Source of the DNA: Empedobacter tilapiae
GTDB lineage: Bacteria; Bacteroidota; Bacteroidia; Flavobacteriales; Weeksellaceae
Reading direction: 5' to 3'
Assembly: GCF_004785645.1 (NCBI RefSeq)
Contig: NZ_SRPE01000004.1
Coordinates: 124,001 to 188,000, forward strand
DNA: 64,000 nucleotides
A model generated the notes under the pieces. It worked only from the letters and a program-made list of their open reading frames with translations, did no database searches and was not told the origin of the DNA. The position numbers and the translations under genes were made by a program. The stretch's first letter is position 1; every line of letters starts with the position of its first letter. Of this stretch, positions 27,716-37,161 are shown one piece after another.

Positions 27716-28369
27716 TTAATCTTCGTCTATAGGTTTTAAGATCCCATCTGCAAAATCGCGTTGAAGAATTACCGCAATATACAAATCTTCACGAGTTCTT
27801 TTAGGATCAAAAGTTTGTTTTAAGTCTATATTAAATGCACCACTAGCTGCTTGATATAGAAAAGCATTTAATCCTCCTCTTAATTCCTTGATAATATCGT
27901 ATGATGTTTTATCAGTTTCTTTATAAATTAGTTTTGTTAAAATTTGCCCTCGAGAACTTGACATGTTTTTTAATTGATTCTCAAATTGATCTGCTAGATC
28001 TTTTTGACGAGATTTAATAAAACGTTTTTTTTCACGTCTTTTATCCATTGTTTGAATGGTGTCCGAAACATAATTGTACTCTCTAACAGCAGTTCTTACG
28101 TATGGCCAGACATCACGCACACGTTTTCTTAACCATAAATAGTATTTTTTTTCTAAATCAGTTTTTAAATGTACAGAATAAAAATTTGATTCGTTCAAAT
28201 GAATTGTGTCAAAAGGACTAAAAGATAAATCATCAATATTAATCGAATCATTTTTAATTTCTTGAGAAGGATTTTTCCCACCTAAATCTAATCCGAAAAT
28301 TTGAGCTTTAAGATTATTAAAACCAAATAATGAGAGTATTAAAGTTATATGATAGATGTAAAATTTCAT
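27716..28369 (-). CDS. DUF4294 domain protein, exported
   Basis: 217 residues. A signal peptide of about 22 residues (ending NNLKA) precedes a helical, strongly basic domain: KKYYLWLRKRVRDVWPYV near 85-102, KRREKKRFIKSRQKDLADQFE near 122, and GQILTKLIYKETDKTSYDIIKELRGG near 150. This is the DUF4294 pattern restricted to Bacteroidota. The function is unknown. It lies 71 bp upstream of pfkA, which has its own promoter, and divergent from the M42 peptidase gene, a common flavobacterial arrangement as far as I recall. Confidence 0.85.
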   Translation of the reverse strand: MKFYIYHITLILSLFGFNNLKAQIFGLDLGGKNPSQEIKNDSINIDDLSFSPFDTIHLNESNFYSVHLKTDLEKKYYLWLRKRVRDVWPYVRTAVREYNYVSDTIQTMDKRREKKRFIKSRQKDLADQFENQLKNMSSSRGQILTKLIYKETDKTSYDIIKELRGGLNAFLYQAASGAFNIDLKQTFDPKRTREDLYIAVILQRDFADGILKPIDED

Positions 28370-28404
28370 ATTAGAATTTGTTCAAAAATTGTTCCTAAAA
28401 TTAG

Positions 28405-28412
28405 TACATTTG
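28405..28412 (+). promoter_or_regulatory. -7 box of the M42 peptidase
   Basis: TACATTTG, an exact TAnnTTTG match, 18 bp before the ATG at 28431. A TTTG at 28377-28380 could be the -33 element at a slightly long 24-bp spacing. Confidence 0.5.
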
Positions 28413-28430
28413 TTAGATAAATAAACTAAA

Positions 28431-29522
28431 ATGAGTACAAATAATTTGTTTGATCAACAATCAATAGACTTTTTGACTAAATATTTAAATACAGCTTCTC
28501 CAACTGGTTTTGAAAGCGAAGGACAAAAAGTTTGGATGAATTATGTTAAACCATATGTAGACGAAGTAAAAACAGATAATTATGGATCTGCCTACGGAAT
28601 TATTAATCCAGAAGCAAAATATAAAGTTGTAATAGAAGCTCACGCAGATGAGATTTCGTGGTTTGTAAATTATATTTCGGAAGATGGTTTGATTTATGTT
28701 ATTCGAAATGGAGGTTCTGATCATATGATTGCTCCTTCTAAAGTAGTAAACATTCATACAAAAAAAGGAATTGTAAAAGGAGTTTTTGGTTGGCCAGCGA
28801 TTCACTTACGTCAAGCAGGAAAAGATGAGGCTCCAACTCCAGATAAAATTTGGATTGATACAGGTTGTACATCGAAAGAAGAAGTTTTAGAATTAGGAAT
28901 TCATGTAGGTTGCGTGATAACATATCCTGATGAATTTTTTACATTGAATGATCGTTATTTCGTTTGTCGTGCTATTGATAATAGAATGGGAGGGTTTATG
29001 ATTGCCGAGGTTGCGCGTAAATTGTCTGAAAATAAAGATAAACTAGATTTTGGCTTATACATTGTAAATGCAGTTCAGGAAGAAGTTGGATTACGAGGAG
29101 CAGAAATGATTACACAAACAATTAAACCAAATGTAGCTATTATAACAGATGTAACACATGATACAACAACTCCTATGATTACAAAGTCAAAAGAAGGAGA
29201 ACAAAAGTGCGGGGATGGGCCAGTTGTTTATTATGCACCAGCAGTACAAAATAATGTACGTGAATTGATAATTGATACTGCAGAAAAAAATAATATACCT
29301 TTTCAAAGAGCTGCTAGTTCTCGTGTTACTGGAACTGATACAGATGCTTTTGCTTATAGTAATGGTGGAGTTCCATCTGCCTTAATTTCTTTACCACTTC
29401 GTTATATGCACACAACTGTAGAGATGGTTCATCAATCGGATGTAAAGAATGTGATTGAATTGATATATGAATCGGTGAAATCAATAAAAAATGAACAAAG
29501 TTTTAAATATCATAATGTTTAA
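28431..29522 (+). CDS. M42 family cobalt/zinc aminopeptidase
   Basis: 363 residues. The metal ligands and catalytic acids sit in EAHADEISW (about 67), RAIDNRMGG (about 182), QEEVGLRGAE (about 214, catalytic Glu) and DVTHDT (about 240); the last His is in RYMHTTVE near 328. M42 enzymes form tetrahedral cytosolic aminopeptidases that trim peptides; some are annotated as glutamyl aminopeptidase or endoglucanase. No signal peptide. Single gene with a strong terminator. Confidence 0.93.
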   Translation: MSTNNLFDQQSIDFLTKYLNTASPTGFESEGQKVWMNYVKPYVDEVKTDNYGSAYGIINPEAKYKVVIEAHADEISWFVNYISEDGLIYVIRNGGSDHMIAPSKVVNIHTKKGIVKGVFGWPAIHLRQAGKDEAPTPDKIWIDTGCTSKEEVLELGIHVGCVITYPDEFFTLNDRYFVCRAIDNRMGGFMIAEVARKLSENKDKLDFGLYIVNAVQEEVGLRGAEMITQTIKPNVAIITDVTHDTTTPMITKSKEGEQKCGDGPVVYYAPAVQNNVRELIIDTAEKNNIPFQRAASSRVTGTDTDAFAYSNGGVPSALISLPLRYMHTTVEMVHQSDVKNVIELIYESVKSIKNEQSFKYHNV

Positions 29523-29539
29523 AATATAAGATTGATAAT

Positions 29540-29578
29540 AAAAAAGCCGATTAGAAACTTTTTCTAATCGGCTTTTTT
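29540..29578 (+). terminator. Strong intrinsic terminator after the M42 gene
   Basis: An 18-bp perfect stem (29540-29557 / 29561-29578), 3-nt loop and flanking T run. Confidence 0.9.
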
Positions 29579-29651
29579 TAGCTAATAAAGAATTATGTGT
29601 ACTAAAAAATCGCTGAGAGAACTTGAATAATATCAGTTTATTAATAATTAG

Positions 29652-29692
29652 TCTAAATAAATTGTTAATTATTTAGAATAATTCTATCTTCG
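29652..29692 (+). promoter_or_regulatory. Promoter of the TonB receptor operon with overlapping palindromic operator
   Basis: A TTG (29662-29664), 20-bp spacer and TATCTTCG (29685-29692, one mismatch to TAnnTTTG) form a promoter 21 bp before the ATG. Two dyads overlap it: TCTAAATAA / TTATTTAGA (29652-29660 / 29669-29677), and TAGAAT-A-ATTCTA (29674-29686), which runs into the -7 box. The position suits a repressor; the 6-1-6 AT-rich palindrome resembles Fur-family operators, but the regulator's identity is inference. Confidence 0.6.
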
Positions 29693-29712
29693 CAATCTAA
29701 TTTGAGAAGCGA

Positions 29713-32487
29713 ATGTTTGGTAATTTAATGGGGAAATTTAGAGGTGTACTTGTAATTATGGTTTTTAGTTCAAGTGTAAATGCTCAGAATATCAATCAAC
29801 AATTAAAATTACATGTAATAGATAGTGATAGTATAGCATTACAAGATGTAAACATCATTATTAATAATAGTAAATCTATTCAAACGGATAATAGAGGATT
29901 TGCCGAAATAACTTTACCAATTGGTAATTATAGTTTAAATATTTCTCATTTAGGATATGAAAACAAAAACGTTAATATAAGTCTTACTAAAAATAGGACA
30001 TTAACATATGTACTCATATCTAAAGAAATTGCTTTGCAAGAAGTTGTTTTTACTGCAAAAGAAGATAAAGGATTGACATCTAAATCTGTAATAGATAGAA
30101 AAGCTATGGAACATCTACAACCATCTAGTTTTTCTGATTTGATGGAACTTTTACCTGGTGGATTAGCCAAACAACCTAACCTTACAACGACCAATGTTGC
30201 TCTGATTAGAGAAAGTTCGGGAAGACCAATAGAAGGTGGTTATAATACATCATCTCTAGGTGTACAATTTATGGTAGATGATAATATTATTAATTCTAAT
30301 TCGGATATGCAACGTTCATTAAATCAACTGGCTTTTTCTTCAGCTCCAAAGAGTAGAAATACAATATCTACAGGGATTGATATGCGAAGCATTTCAACGA
30401 ATGATATAGAAAAAGTAGAGATAATAAGAGGAATTCCTTCTGCTGCTTATGGTGATTTGACTTCTGGATTAATTAAAATAGAACGAAAAATAGGTGTAAC
30501 TCCTTTACAAGCACGTGTTAAAGTAGATGGTTATAGTAAACAATATTATGTAGGAAAAGGTTTTAGTTTACGTGATAATTGGAAGTTGAATACTTCTTTC
30601 GATTTTTTAGACGCAAAGATGGATCCAAGTGATGATCAGCAAAATTATCAACGTATAACAGCTTCATTACGATCTGAATTAAAACTTAAATTATGGAACA
30701 ATCCGTTGAAATTGAGATCTAATTTAGACTTTTCAGGAACATTGGATAATGTTAGTATTGATCCTGATAATGCTTATGCACCAACTGATAGATATAAATC
30801 TTATACAAGAAAATTTACGGTTACAAATAATTTTATATATGAACTTCCTAAAAAATCATTTTTTGATTTAGTAACTCTAAATACGTCTATTAGACAAGGT
30901 TTTGATCGTATTGAACAAAGACAATTTATACAATATTCGGGACCAAGAGCTTTACCATTGTCAACAGAAGAAGGAGAAAGTGTAGGGATTTTTGCAGCTA
31001 CTAGCTTTGTGTCTGAATATATGACTGATGGTAAACCTTTGGATTTGAATGCTCAATTACAAACAACAGGTAAGAAGAGTTTTTTAGGATTTACAAATAC
31101 TTACGAACTTGGGATAGATTGGCGCTACAGTAAAAATAATGGTAGAGGAGATGTATATGATGTTACACAGCCTCCATCTCCTAGTATGTCTATTCGCCCT
31201 AGAGCATTTCGAGATATTCCTGCAACACAAAATATTGCTGCTTTTATAGGAGATCGTATCAATTATAAATTAAATAAACACTCTTTTACTCTATATGGAG
31301 GTTTACGTATGAGTAAATTGTTGGGTGTAGATAATTCATATAAAATAAGTAATAAAATTTTTGTAGAACCACGTCTTAATTTTCAGTACGGATTACCACA
31401 ATTCATGATTGCAGGAAAACCACTTCAAATTGATTTGACACTAGGATATGGATTGTTCTATAAGCAACCAACGACTTATTATTTATATCCTAATAAGCAG
31501 TTTACAGACTATGTTCAGTTAAATTATTATCATGATGATGCGCGTTATCGCTATATAAATTATATGACTTATGTGCAATCATTAGAAAATAAAAATATTA
31601 CAGCTGCAAAAAATATAAAGAAAGAAGTTAGAGTAGATTTTTCTTACAATAAGCATAACTTCTCGATTACCTATTACAAAGAAGATATGAATAATGGTTT
31701 TCGACCATTTAATAATTTCAGAGTTAATTCATATAAAAAATATGACGCTACGAAAGTAGATCTTAACAATTGGACAGCAAACGGACCAGATTTAACAAAT
31801 GTGCCATATACTATTGTAAGAGAACATGCAGCTTTTACAACCACAGAAAACGGAAGCGTTACGGATAAAGAAGGAATAGAATTTCAGTATAGTACACCAC
31901 GTTTCAAAGGTGTTAATACACGATTTACGTTAAGTGGTGCTTGGTTTAAAACCAAATATTACAATGATATTCCTGTTTATGAAAAACCAACTATATCTAT
32001 AGGAGGAGTTATAGGTTCTTTTCCGTATATAGGAATTTATGAAAATGATGATGCTTATACAAGGTCTAATCTAAATTATAATATGATGATGGATACATAT
32101 ATTCCAAGTTTAGATTTAACATTTTCGGCGTCTGTACAAGGTTCTATTTTTAACCATTACATTCGAGAGAAAATTATCGCATTTCCAACATCTTACATTG
32201 ATTTGGATGGACAGATAAAACCATATACAGAAGTAGATAAAACGGATATATATAAACAACATTTAGAAAGAAACGTTGCAAGATCAGAACCATTATCTGA
32301 AAAGAAAAGTTATACAATTAATGTCAATTTTAAGGTAACAAAAAGTATTTACAAAGCATTACGAGCATCTATGTTTGTGAATCAACTGTATAATTATACC
32401 AATCCCTATTATTTCAATAATATAAAAGTAGAAATGGTAAATAAAAGTACACCATATTTTGGTGTTGAAATGAATTATAATTTTTAA
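29713..32487 (+). CDS. TonB-dependent outer-membrane receptor
   Basis: 924 residues. A signal peptide (about 1-24, ending NAQ) is followed by a carboxypeptidase-like regulatory domain (about 30-110), a plug domain (about 115-250, with DIEKVEIIRGIPSAAYGDLTSG, the typical end of the plug) and a 22-strand barrel ending in Phe (NYNF). It imports a large ligand, usually a metal chelate, with energy from TonB. First gene of a four-gene operon (gaps 21, 15 and 5 bp) with a DUF4876 lipoprotein, a DUF6850 barrel and a di-heme peroxidase, and preceded by a palindrome-rich promoter; this points to a metal or metallophore. No SusD partner is present, which argues against glycan uptake. Confidence 0.93.
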   Translation: MFGNLMGKFRGVLVIMVFSSSVNAQNINQQLKLHVIDSDSIALQDVNIIINNSKSIQTDNRGFAEITLPIGNYSLNISHLGYENKNVNISLTKNRTLTYVLISKEIALQEVVFTAKEDKGLTSKSVIDRKAMEHLQPSSFSDLMELLPGGLAKQPNLTTTNVALIRESSGRPIEGGYNTSSLGVQFMVDDNIINSNSDMQRSLNQLAFSSAPKSRNTISTGIDMRSISTNDIEKVEIIRGIPSAAYGDLTSGLIKIERKIGVTPLQARVKVDGYSKQYYVGKGFSLRDNWKLNTSFDFLDAKMDPSDDQQNYQRITASLRSELKLKLWNNPLKLRSNLDFSGTLDNVSIDPDNAYAPTDRYKSYTRKFTVTNNFIYELPKKSFFDLVTLNTSIRQGFDRIEQRQFIQYSGPRALPLSTEEGESVGIFAATSFVSEYMTDGKPLDLNAQLQTTGKKSFLGFTNTYELGIDWRYSKNNGRGDVYDVTQPPSPSMSIRPRAFRDIPATQNIAAFIGDRINYKLNKHSFTLYGGLRMSKLLGVDNSYKISNKIFVEPRLNFQYGLPQFMIAGKPLQIDLTLGYGLFYKQPTTYYLYPNKQFTDYVQLNYYHDDARYRYINYMTYVQSLENKNITAAKNIKKEVRVDFSYNKHNFSITYYKEDMNNGFRPFNNFRVNSYKKYDATKVDLNNWTANGPDLTNVPYTIVREHAAFTTTENGSVTDKEGIEFQYSTPRFKGVNTRFTLSGAWFKTKYYNDIPVYEKPTISIGGVIGSFPYIGIYENDDAYTRSNLNYNMMMDTYIPSLDLTFSASVQGSIFNHYIREKIIAFPTSYIDLDGQIKPYTEVDKTDIYKQHLERNVARSEPLSEKKSYTINVNFKVTKSIYKALRASMFVNQLYNYTNPYYFNNIKVEMVNKSTPYFGVEMNYNF

Positions 32488-32508
32488 AATATATTTAAAT
32501 AGAATCAT

Positions 32509-33735
32509 ATGAAACAAAGATTTTTATTACTAAGTTTTTTAGCACTCACAACTTCTTATACATTAGTATCATGTTCTAATGATGATGATTTTGGAACTGA
32601 AATTGTTCAAAATAGTACATTAACTTTATCTTTTAATGGAGAAAATATTTCAACATATAAGACTTTAGAAATAGAGGTAAAAGAATTAAATACAGGAGCA
32701 ACAACAACTAAAACGATAGAAGGAGCCAATGCATATACACTTGAATTATTAAAAGGATCATACAAGATTTCTGTAAATGGTACAGTTATTACAACAACTA
32801 ATGAAGAAGTAAAAGTAGGAGGTACATCAACAATAGATGTTAAGAGTACAGCAGAAAATTTAACTGTAGAATTGTTTGTTAAGCAATTTAATGATGATTT
32901 TATTATAGAGGAAGCTTTTTATACAGGAGTTAAAACACCAGAAGGAAAAAACTATAATTCAAGTCGTTATTTTAAAATAACAAATAATACAGATAAAGTA
33001 TTATATGCAGATAAATTAATTTTAGCACAATCAGAATTCTTAACGCAAGTAGATAATAAAGTAACACCTTATCATCCAAATACAGCTTTTGCGGTAAAAG
33101 GAGTGATGGTATTACCTGGAAATGGAACTGATTACCCTGTACAACCAGGAGATTTCATTGTAATTGCTGATAATGCAGTAAATCATAATTCAGTAACTAG
33201 TACAGCTTTTGATTTGAGCAAAGCAGATTTTGAGTTTCCATCAGAAAACCCTGCTTTAGGACAAGTAGATAATCCTAACGTACCAAATGTAAATATTATT
33301 TATTCACAAATGAATTATAATATGTTTTTCTTACATAGCAGCGGTGTAGAATCTTATGTTATTGCTCGTTTTCCTGCAGGAGAAAGTACAACAACTTTCT
33401 TAGAAAAATATAAATATAGTTACGAATACGTAAATTCGGCTGGAAATATTACAAAGAAAAATACATACGAAATTCCAAATACATGGATAGTAGATGGAAT
33501 GAATAATAGCGTTCCGGATAAATTTTTACATATCTTGACATCACCTACAATTGATGCAGGCTGGACAGGAGTTGGTGAATTTTGGAATGATGCCAGTCGT
33601 TTAGGAAAATCTGTACGTAGAAATGTTTTAGGAAAAATGGAAAACGGAAAAAATGTTTATAAAGACACTAACAATTCTACGGTAGATTTTATAAAAAATT
33701 CTGAACCAAGTTTAAAAAATGGTATTGTTCATTAA
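32509..33735 (+). CDS. DUF4876 lipoprotein
   Basis: 408 residues. Lipobox LVSC with Cys22 and an acidic run after it (SNDDD). The N-terminal ~100 residues form an Ig/carboxypeptidase-like beta domain (LTLSFNGENISTYKTLEIEV), followed by the DUF4876 body (FIIEEAFYTGVKTPEGKNYN onward, about 125-405). Probably the surface-exposed or periplasmic partner of the TonB receptor 21 bp upstream. The role in ligand capture is inferred; the family has no characterised member that I know of. Confidence 0.85.
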   Translation: MKQRFLLLSFLALTTSYTLVSCSNDDDFGTEIVQNSTLTLSFNGENISTYKTLEIEVKELNTGATTTKTIEGANAYTLELLKGSYKISVNGTVITTTNEEVKVGGTSTIDVKSTAENLTVELFVKQFNDDFIIEEAFYTGVKTPEGKNYNSSRYFKITNNTDKVLYADKLILAQSEFLTQVDNKVTPYHPNTAFAVKGVMVLPGNGTDYPVQPGDFIVIADNAVNHNSVTSTAFDLSKADFEFPSENPALGQVDNPNVPNVNIIYSQMNYNMFFLHSSGVESYVIARFPAGESTTTFLEKYKYSYEYVNSAGNITKKNTYEIPNTWIVDGMNNSVPDKFLHILTSPTIDAGWTGVGEFWNDASRLGKSVRRNVLGKMENGKNVYKDTNNSTVDFIKNSEPSLKNGIVH

Positions 33736-33750
33736 TTAAAATAATTTATT

Positions 33751-35277
33751 TTGAAAATTTTAAATAGCTTTCGTTTTTTATTGATAGTATTGTTTACTTA
33801 TAATTTTGTAAGTGCACAAGACAGTCTTTCACTTTTTCAAAATTTGAAGAATCAATATGATTCTGAAAGAGATTTTAAAATAAAAGCTTTCTATAATCCA
33901 GCAAATATGTTGGATTATAGTTCTTTTTCTTCATCAGAACTATATGTAGATTATTTTAATCAAAAAGATAAAGTATATCGACAACAAAAAGGTTCAGAAA
34001 AACAAGGATTTGGAGTGAAAACAAATTCTTATCAAAAGCTCAAAAACGATAAAGCGCTTTGGGGTAGTGCTTCTTATCAAAATCTAAAAACAAAACGTAT
34101 AAAATATAATGAGAATTTAGATTTTGATCGAGTAGCTCCGTATATTTCATCTGATACAGTTGGAGGTGATTTAGAAATTGAAAAATACCAGTTTTTAGGT
34201 GGTTATGCTCAAAAATTTAATAAAGTAACCTTAGGAGCTCAAGCTAGTTATAATGCTCAATTGGGGTCAAGAGCTAGAGATCCAAGAATAAATAATACTA
34301 CTTCAGAATTAAATCTGAAAGTAGGTATTAATTACGCTTTTTACAAAAAATTTGATGTTTCATTATTTGCTGAAGGTGAACGATATTTACAAAATAGCAA
34401 GATTAGATTTGCAAGTAAAATTGGGCAACCACTTGTTTATCAAATGACAGGATTGGGACTTTATAATAATCTTTTTAGTGGAGGAACATCTTCACTAGAA
34501 ACAATTCATGAAGAGTTTGGATATAAAATTGGAGGAGAAATTAATCATAATAAAGGAAAAGATTTTTATATTTTGGCTCAAATAGGGCAATCTAGTATGC
34601 TAAAAAGTTATAGAGGGTCTACAAATAGATATTATGATCTAGCTGATCTAGAAAAAGATTATTTAGAATTAGAAGGAGTAAAATTTTTTCAAATTAATAA
34701 TCATAGAGTTGGGATAAAGCTAAATTATTTGTCAAATAAAATAAAAGGAAAAGAATATGGTTATACGAATAATACTCAATTGTTAGAGCAAATTTATAAA
34801 CGTTTATCGTATAAAAGAGATGAAACTTTAACTAGTTTTTCGTTATTTTACTCTTTAAATAAGGAAAAGGTAAGTTTTTCTGTAATACCATATTATCGTT
34901 TGAATGAAATCAAAGAACAACGAATTAATCCATATAGTGGTCAAAAATTTGAGTATTCTATTGTTGGATTAATAATGGATTATAAACAACAATTAAGTAA
35001 TAATCAAATAATAACTTTTCGACCATTTTTTGATATCAAATCAGTTTCCTCATCTAAAAATATTTTAGCAACAAATAGTCTGCCTAGTATAAACAATTGG
35101 ATCAATCAAGATTATAATTATTTAGCTAGTGAAATAAAAACAATAGGGGCAAGTTTGCGTTATGATTTTAAATTAGAGAAAATACCTGCAGTATATATAG
35201 AAGCAGGAGTTTCTCAAGCTAAAATTCAATCAAAAAATAATAATTTTTCTACTATTTTAGTAGGAATTACATTCTAA
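33751..35277 (+). CDS. DUF6850-type outer-membrane protein
   Basis: 508 residues starting at TTG (33751). No ATG precedes the signal peptide, and the TTG opens a good one (MKILNSFRFLLIVLF to SAQ, about 23 residues), so the rare start is credible. The mature chain alternates aromatic amphipathic strands and ends with STILVGITF, as in beta-barrels. It resembles the DUF6850 family found in the same operon context. Possibly forms or assists the outer-membrane complex of the receptor system; the function is not known. Confidence 0.78.
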   Translation: MKILNSFRFLLIVLFTYNFVSAQDSLSLFQNLKNQYDSERDFKIKAFYNPANMLDYSSFSSSELYVDYFNQKDKVYRQQKGSEKQGFGVKTNSYQKLKNDKALWGSASYQNLKTKRIKYNENLDFDRVAPYISSDTVGGDLEIEKYQFLGGYAQKFNKVTLGAQASYNAQLGSRARDPRINNTTSELNLKVGINYAFYKKFDVSLFAEGERYLQNSKIRFASKIGQPLVYQMTGLGLYNNLFSGGTSSLETIHEEFGYKIGGEINHNKGKDFYILAQIGQSSMLKSYRGSTNRYYDLADLEKDYLELEGVKFFQINNHRVGIKLNYLSNKIKGKEYGYTNNTQLLEQIYKRLSYKRDETLTSFSLFYSLNKEKVSFSVIPYYRLNEIKEQRINPYSGQKFEYSIVGLIMDYKQQLSNNQIITFRPFFDIKSVSSSKNILATNSLPSINNWINQDYNYLASEIKTIGASLRYDFKLEKIPAVYIEAGVSQAKIQSKNNNFSTILVGITF

Positions 35278-35282
35278 ATAAA

Positions 35283-36434
35283 ATGAAACTAAAAGTATTT
35301 ATTACCTTCTTAATTCTATGTTCTTATTTCTTGGTAAGTTTTGCACCTGCTGTAAAAAATGATTTAAATTACCTTCAAGATCCAACGATTCAAGACATTG
35401 TAGAAAGTTATAAAAAGAATATCAGTATTTGGCCTAAACCAGTTATTGATAAAGGTGTTGAATGGAAAGAGTTTAGTTCTATTCAAAGAGATACAGCATA
35501 TTTTAAAACACAAGAAAAACCAATTGTTATATTAGGGAAAATGTTATTTTTTGATCCTAAATTATCTGGTTCAAATCAAGTTTCATGTAGTTCTTGTCAT
35601 GATCCTGAAATGGGTTGGACAGATCGTAGAAAAGTATCATTAGGAAATAATCATTTAGCAGGAACAAGAAATACTCAGTCTTTATATAATATAGGGGAAA
35701 GAACGTCTTTTTTTTGGGATGGGCGTGCTAGCACACTAGAAGATCAGGCGATTGGACCATTGTCAGCATTTCATGAAATGGATATGGATTTAACTAAATT
35801 ATCAGAAAAAATAAATCAATATAAAGGTTATAAAAAGCTTTTTAAAGATGCTTTTGAAGACGAAACTATCACAAATGAAAAAATTGCAAAAGCTCTGGCA
35901 AGTTTTCAGAAAACGATAAAAAGTCAACCAAGTCGTTTTGATCGTTTTATAGATGGAGATTATAAAGCTTTATCAGATCAGGAGATTTATGGAATGCATT
36001 TGTTTCGAACAAAAGCACGTTGTATGAATTGTCATAATGGAAAATATTTGACAGACGAATCTTTTCATAATATAGGATTGACTTATTACAAACGAAAGTT
36101 TCAAGATTTAGGACGTTACGAAATTACAAAAAATGCAGACGATGTTGGAAAATTCAAAACACCATCATTACGTGATTTATTAAATACAAGACCGTGGATG
36201 CATAATGGCTTTTTTGATGATTTAGACGGACTTATTAATTTATACAATAGTGGAATGCATATGATAGATCCTACACCTGAAAAAAAGGCTGCTGATGCTT
36301 TATACCCTTATACAGATCCATTATTGCAACCTTTGAATTTAACGAAAGAAGAGAGAGCTGCATTGAAATCTTTTTTAGAAGCCTTAAGTGGATCCAAGTT
36401 TAAAATGGATCGACCAACATTTCCTGTAGAATAA
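35283..36434 (+). CDS. Di-heme cytochrome c peroxidase / MauG-MbnH family protein
   Basis: 383 residues with a signal peptide (about 1-22) and two CxxCH heme sites, CSSCHDPEMGW (about 106) and CMNCHNGKYL (about 250). Conserved FFWDGRASTLEDQAIGPL and the C-terminal FKTPSLRDL and MHNGFF blocks match the family. Classic members reduce peroxide; MauG and MbnH relatives oxidise protein residues. It is translationally close to the upstream barrel gene (5-bp gap) and ends the receptor operon. A role in oxidising the lipoprotein or the imported metal ligand, as in the mbnT-mbnP-mbnH set, is my inference. Confidence 0.9.
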   Translation: MKLKVFITFLILCSYFLVSFAPAVKNDLNYLQDPTIQDIVESYKKNISIWPKPVIDKGVEWKEFSSIQRDTAYFKTQEKPIVILGKMLFFDPKLSGSNQVSCSSCHDPEMGWTDRRKVSLGNNHLAGTRNTQSLYNIGERTSFFWDGRASTLEDQAIGPLSAFHEMDMDLTKLSEKINQYKGYKKLFKDAFEDETITNEKIAKALASFQKTIKSQPSRFDRFIDGDYKALSDQEIYGMHLFRTKARCMNCHNGKYLTDESFHNIGLTYYKRKFQDLGRYEITKNADDVGKFKTPSLRDLLNTRPWMHNGFFDDLDGLINLYNSGMHMIDPTPEKKAADALYPYTDPLLQPLNLTKEERAALKSFLEALSGSKFKMDRPTFPVE

Positions 36435-36456
36435 ATAATAAATAAAAACAATAAAT

Positions 36457-36484
36457 AAAGGTGAGTTCTTTTGGACTCACCTTT
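36457..36484. terminator. Terminator of the receptor operon
   Basis: A 12-bp stem with one wobble (36457-36468 / 36473-36484) followed by eight T residues. Confidence 0.85.
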
Positions 36485-36573
36485 TTTTTAAATTAGTATT
36501 CTGAATCATTATATAATTAGCTCATTTATATAACATTTGAAAACTATTTATCTTTATAACAGATTTACGTGTT

Positions 36574-37131
36574 TTATTTCCATTTTACCTCCAAATTTTC
36601 AAAAACAGCTTGTTGAGGTCGGTTTGTTAAATCTTTAGAAAAAATTGATAGTTTTAATTCTCTAATAATAGGAATATTTGTTTCAATTTCTCTAAATGTA
36701 ATAGTTGCTTTAGTTGGAATATTAGGGTTAATATTCTCAGCTCGAATTCCATTATTAAAAGAAACAATAACCTCATATGTTTGTGATTGATTTCCTTGTA
36801 AATCTACGAAGTAAGCTTGTTCACATTGAAAAAAATTTCGAATTTCAGTTTCTATATTTTTATAAATAAATGTAATAGTAATGGTTTTATCAATCTTAGA
36901 TCCAATAACACTTGTTATGTCAAGTTGTAAATCATCTATTTTAACAGACTGAATAGGTTTTATTAAATTTAATGTTTCTTTATAATAATTATTTTGAATA
37001 ATTAATTCTTCATTTTTAATCTTACAATTTTTCAAATCATTTTCTAATGTTAAGCAAGCATTTTTCTGAGCAATTAAATATGAGTAAAAGAATAAATTTA
37101 AAGAAATGAATGTTAATAGTTTAATTTTCAT
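36574..37131 (-). CDS. Exported protein of unknown function
   Basis: 185 residues, not recognised. A signal peptide (about 1-21, ending LIAQ) is followed by a short heptad-like coil (LENDLKNCKIKNEELIIQNNY region) and a beta-rich domain (about 65-185) with KTITITFIYKNIETEIRNFF and KATITFREIE, like an Ig-type accessory fold. The coding region is very AT-rich, as is the broken gene upstream on the same strand. No partner suggests a role. Confidence 0.6.
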   Translation of the reverse strand: MKIKLLTFISLNLFFYSYLIAQKNACLTLENDLKNCKIKNEELIIQNNYYKETLNLIKPIQSVKIDDLQLDITSVIGSKIDKTITITFIYKNIETEIRNFFQCEQAYFVDLQGNQSQTYEVIVSFNNGIRAENINPNIPTKATITFREIETNIPIIRELKLSIFSKDLTNRPQQAVFENLEVKWK

Positions 37132-37161
37132 ATTTTATATAAGTTTTAGTAGTTAACTTGT

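Noticed and set aside
28485-28923. Minus-strand ORFs opposite the M42 peptidase gene
   Set aside because: Antisense shadows; the plus frame carries all catalytic motifs.
29713-36434. The TonB receptor operon as a polysaccharide utilisation locus
   Set aside because: There is no SusD-like protein or glycoside hydrolase; heme peroxidase and DUF4876 point elsewhere.
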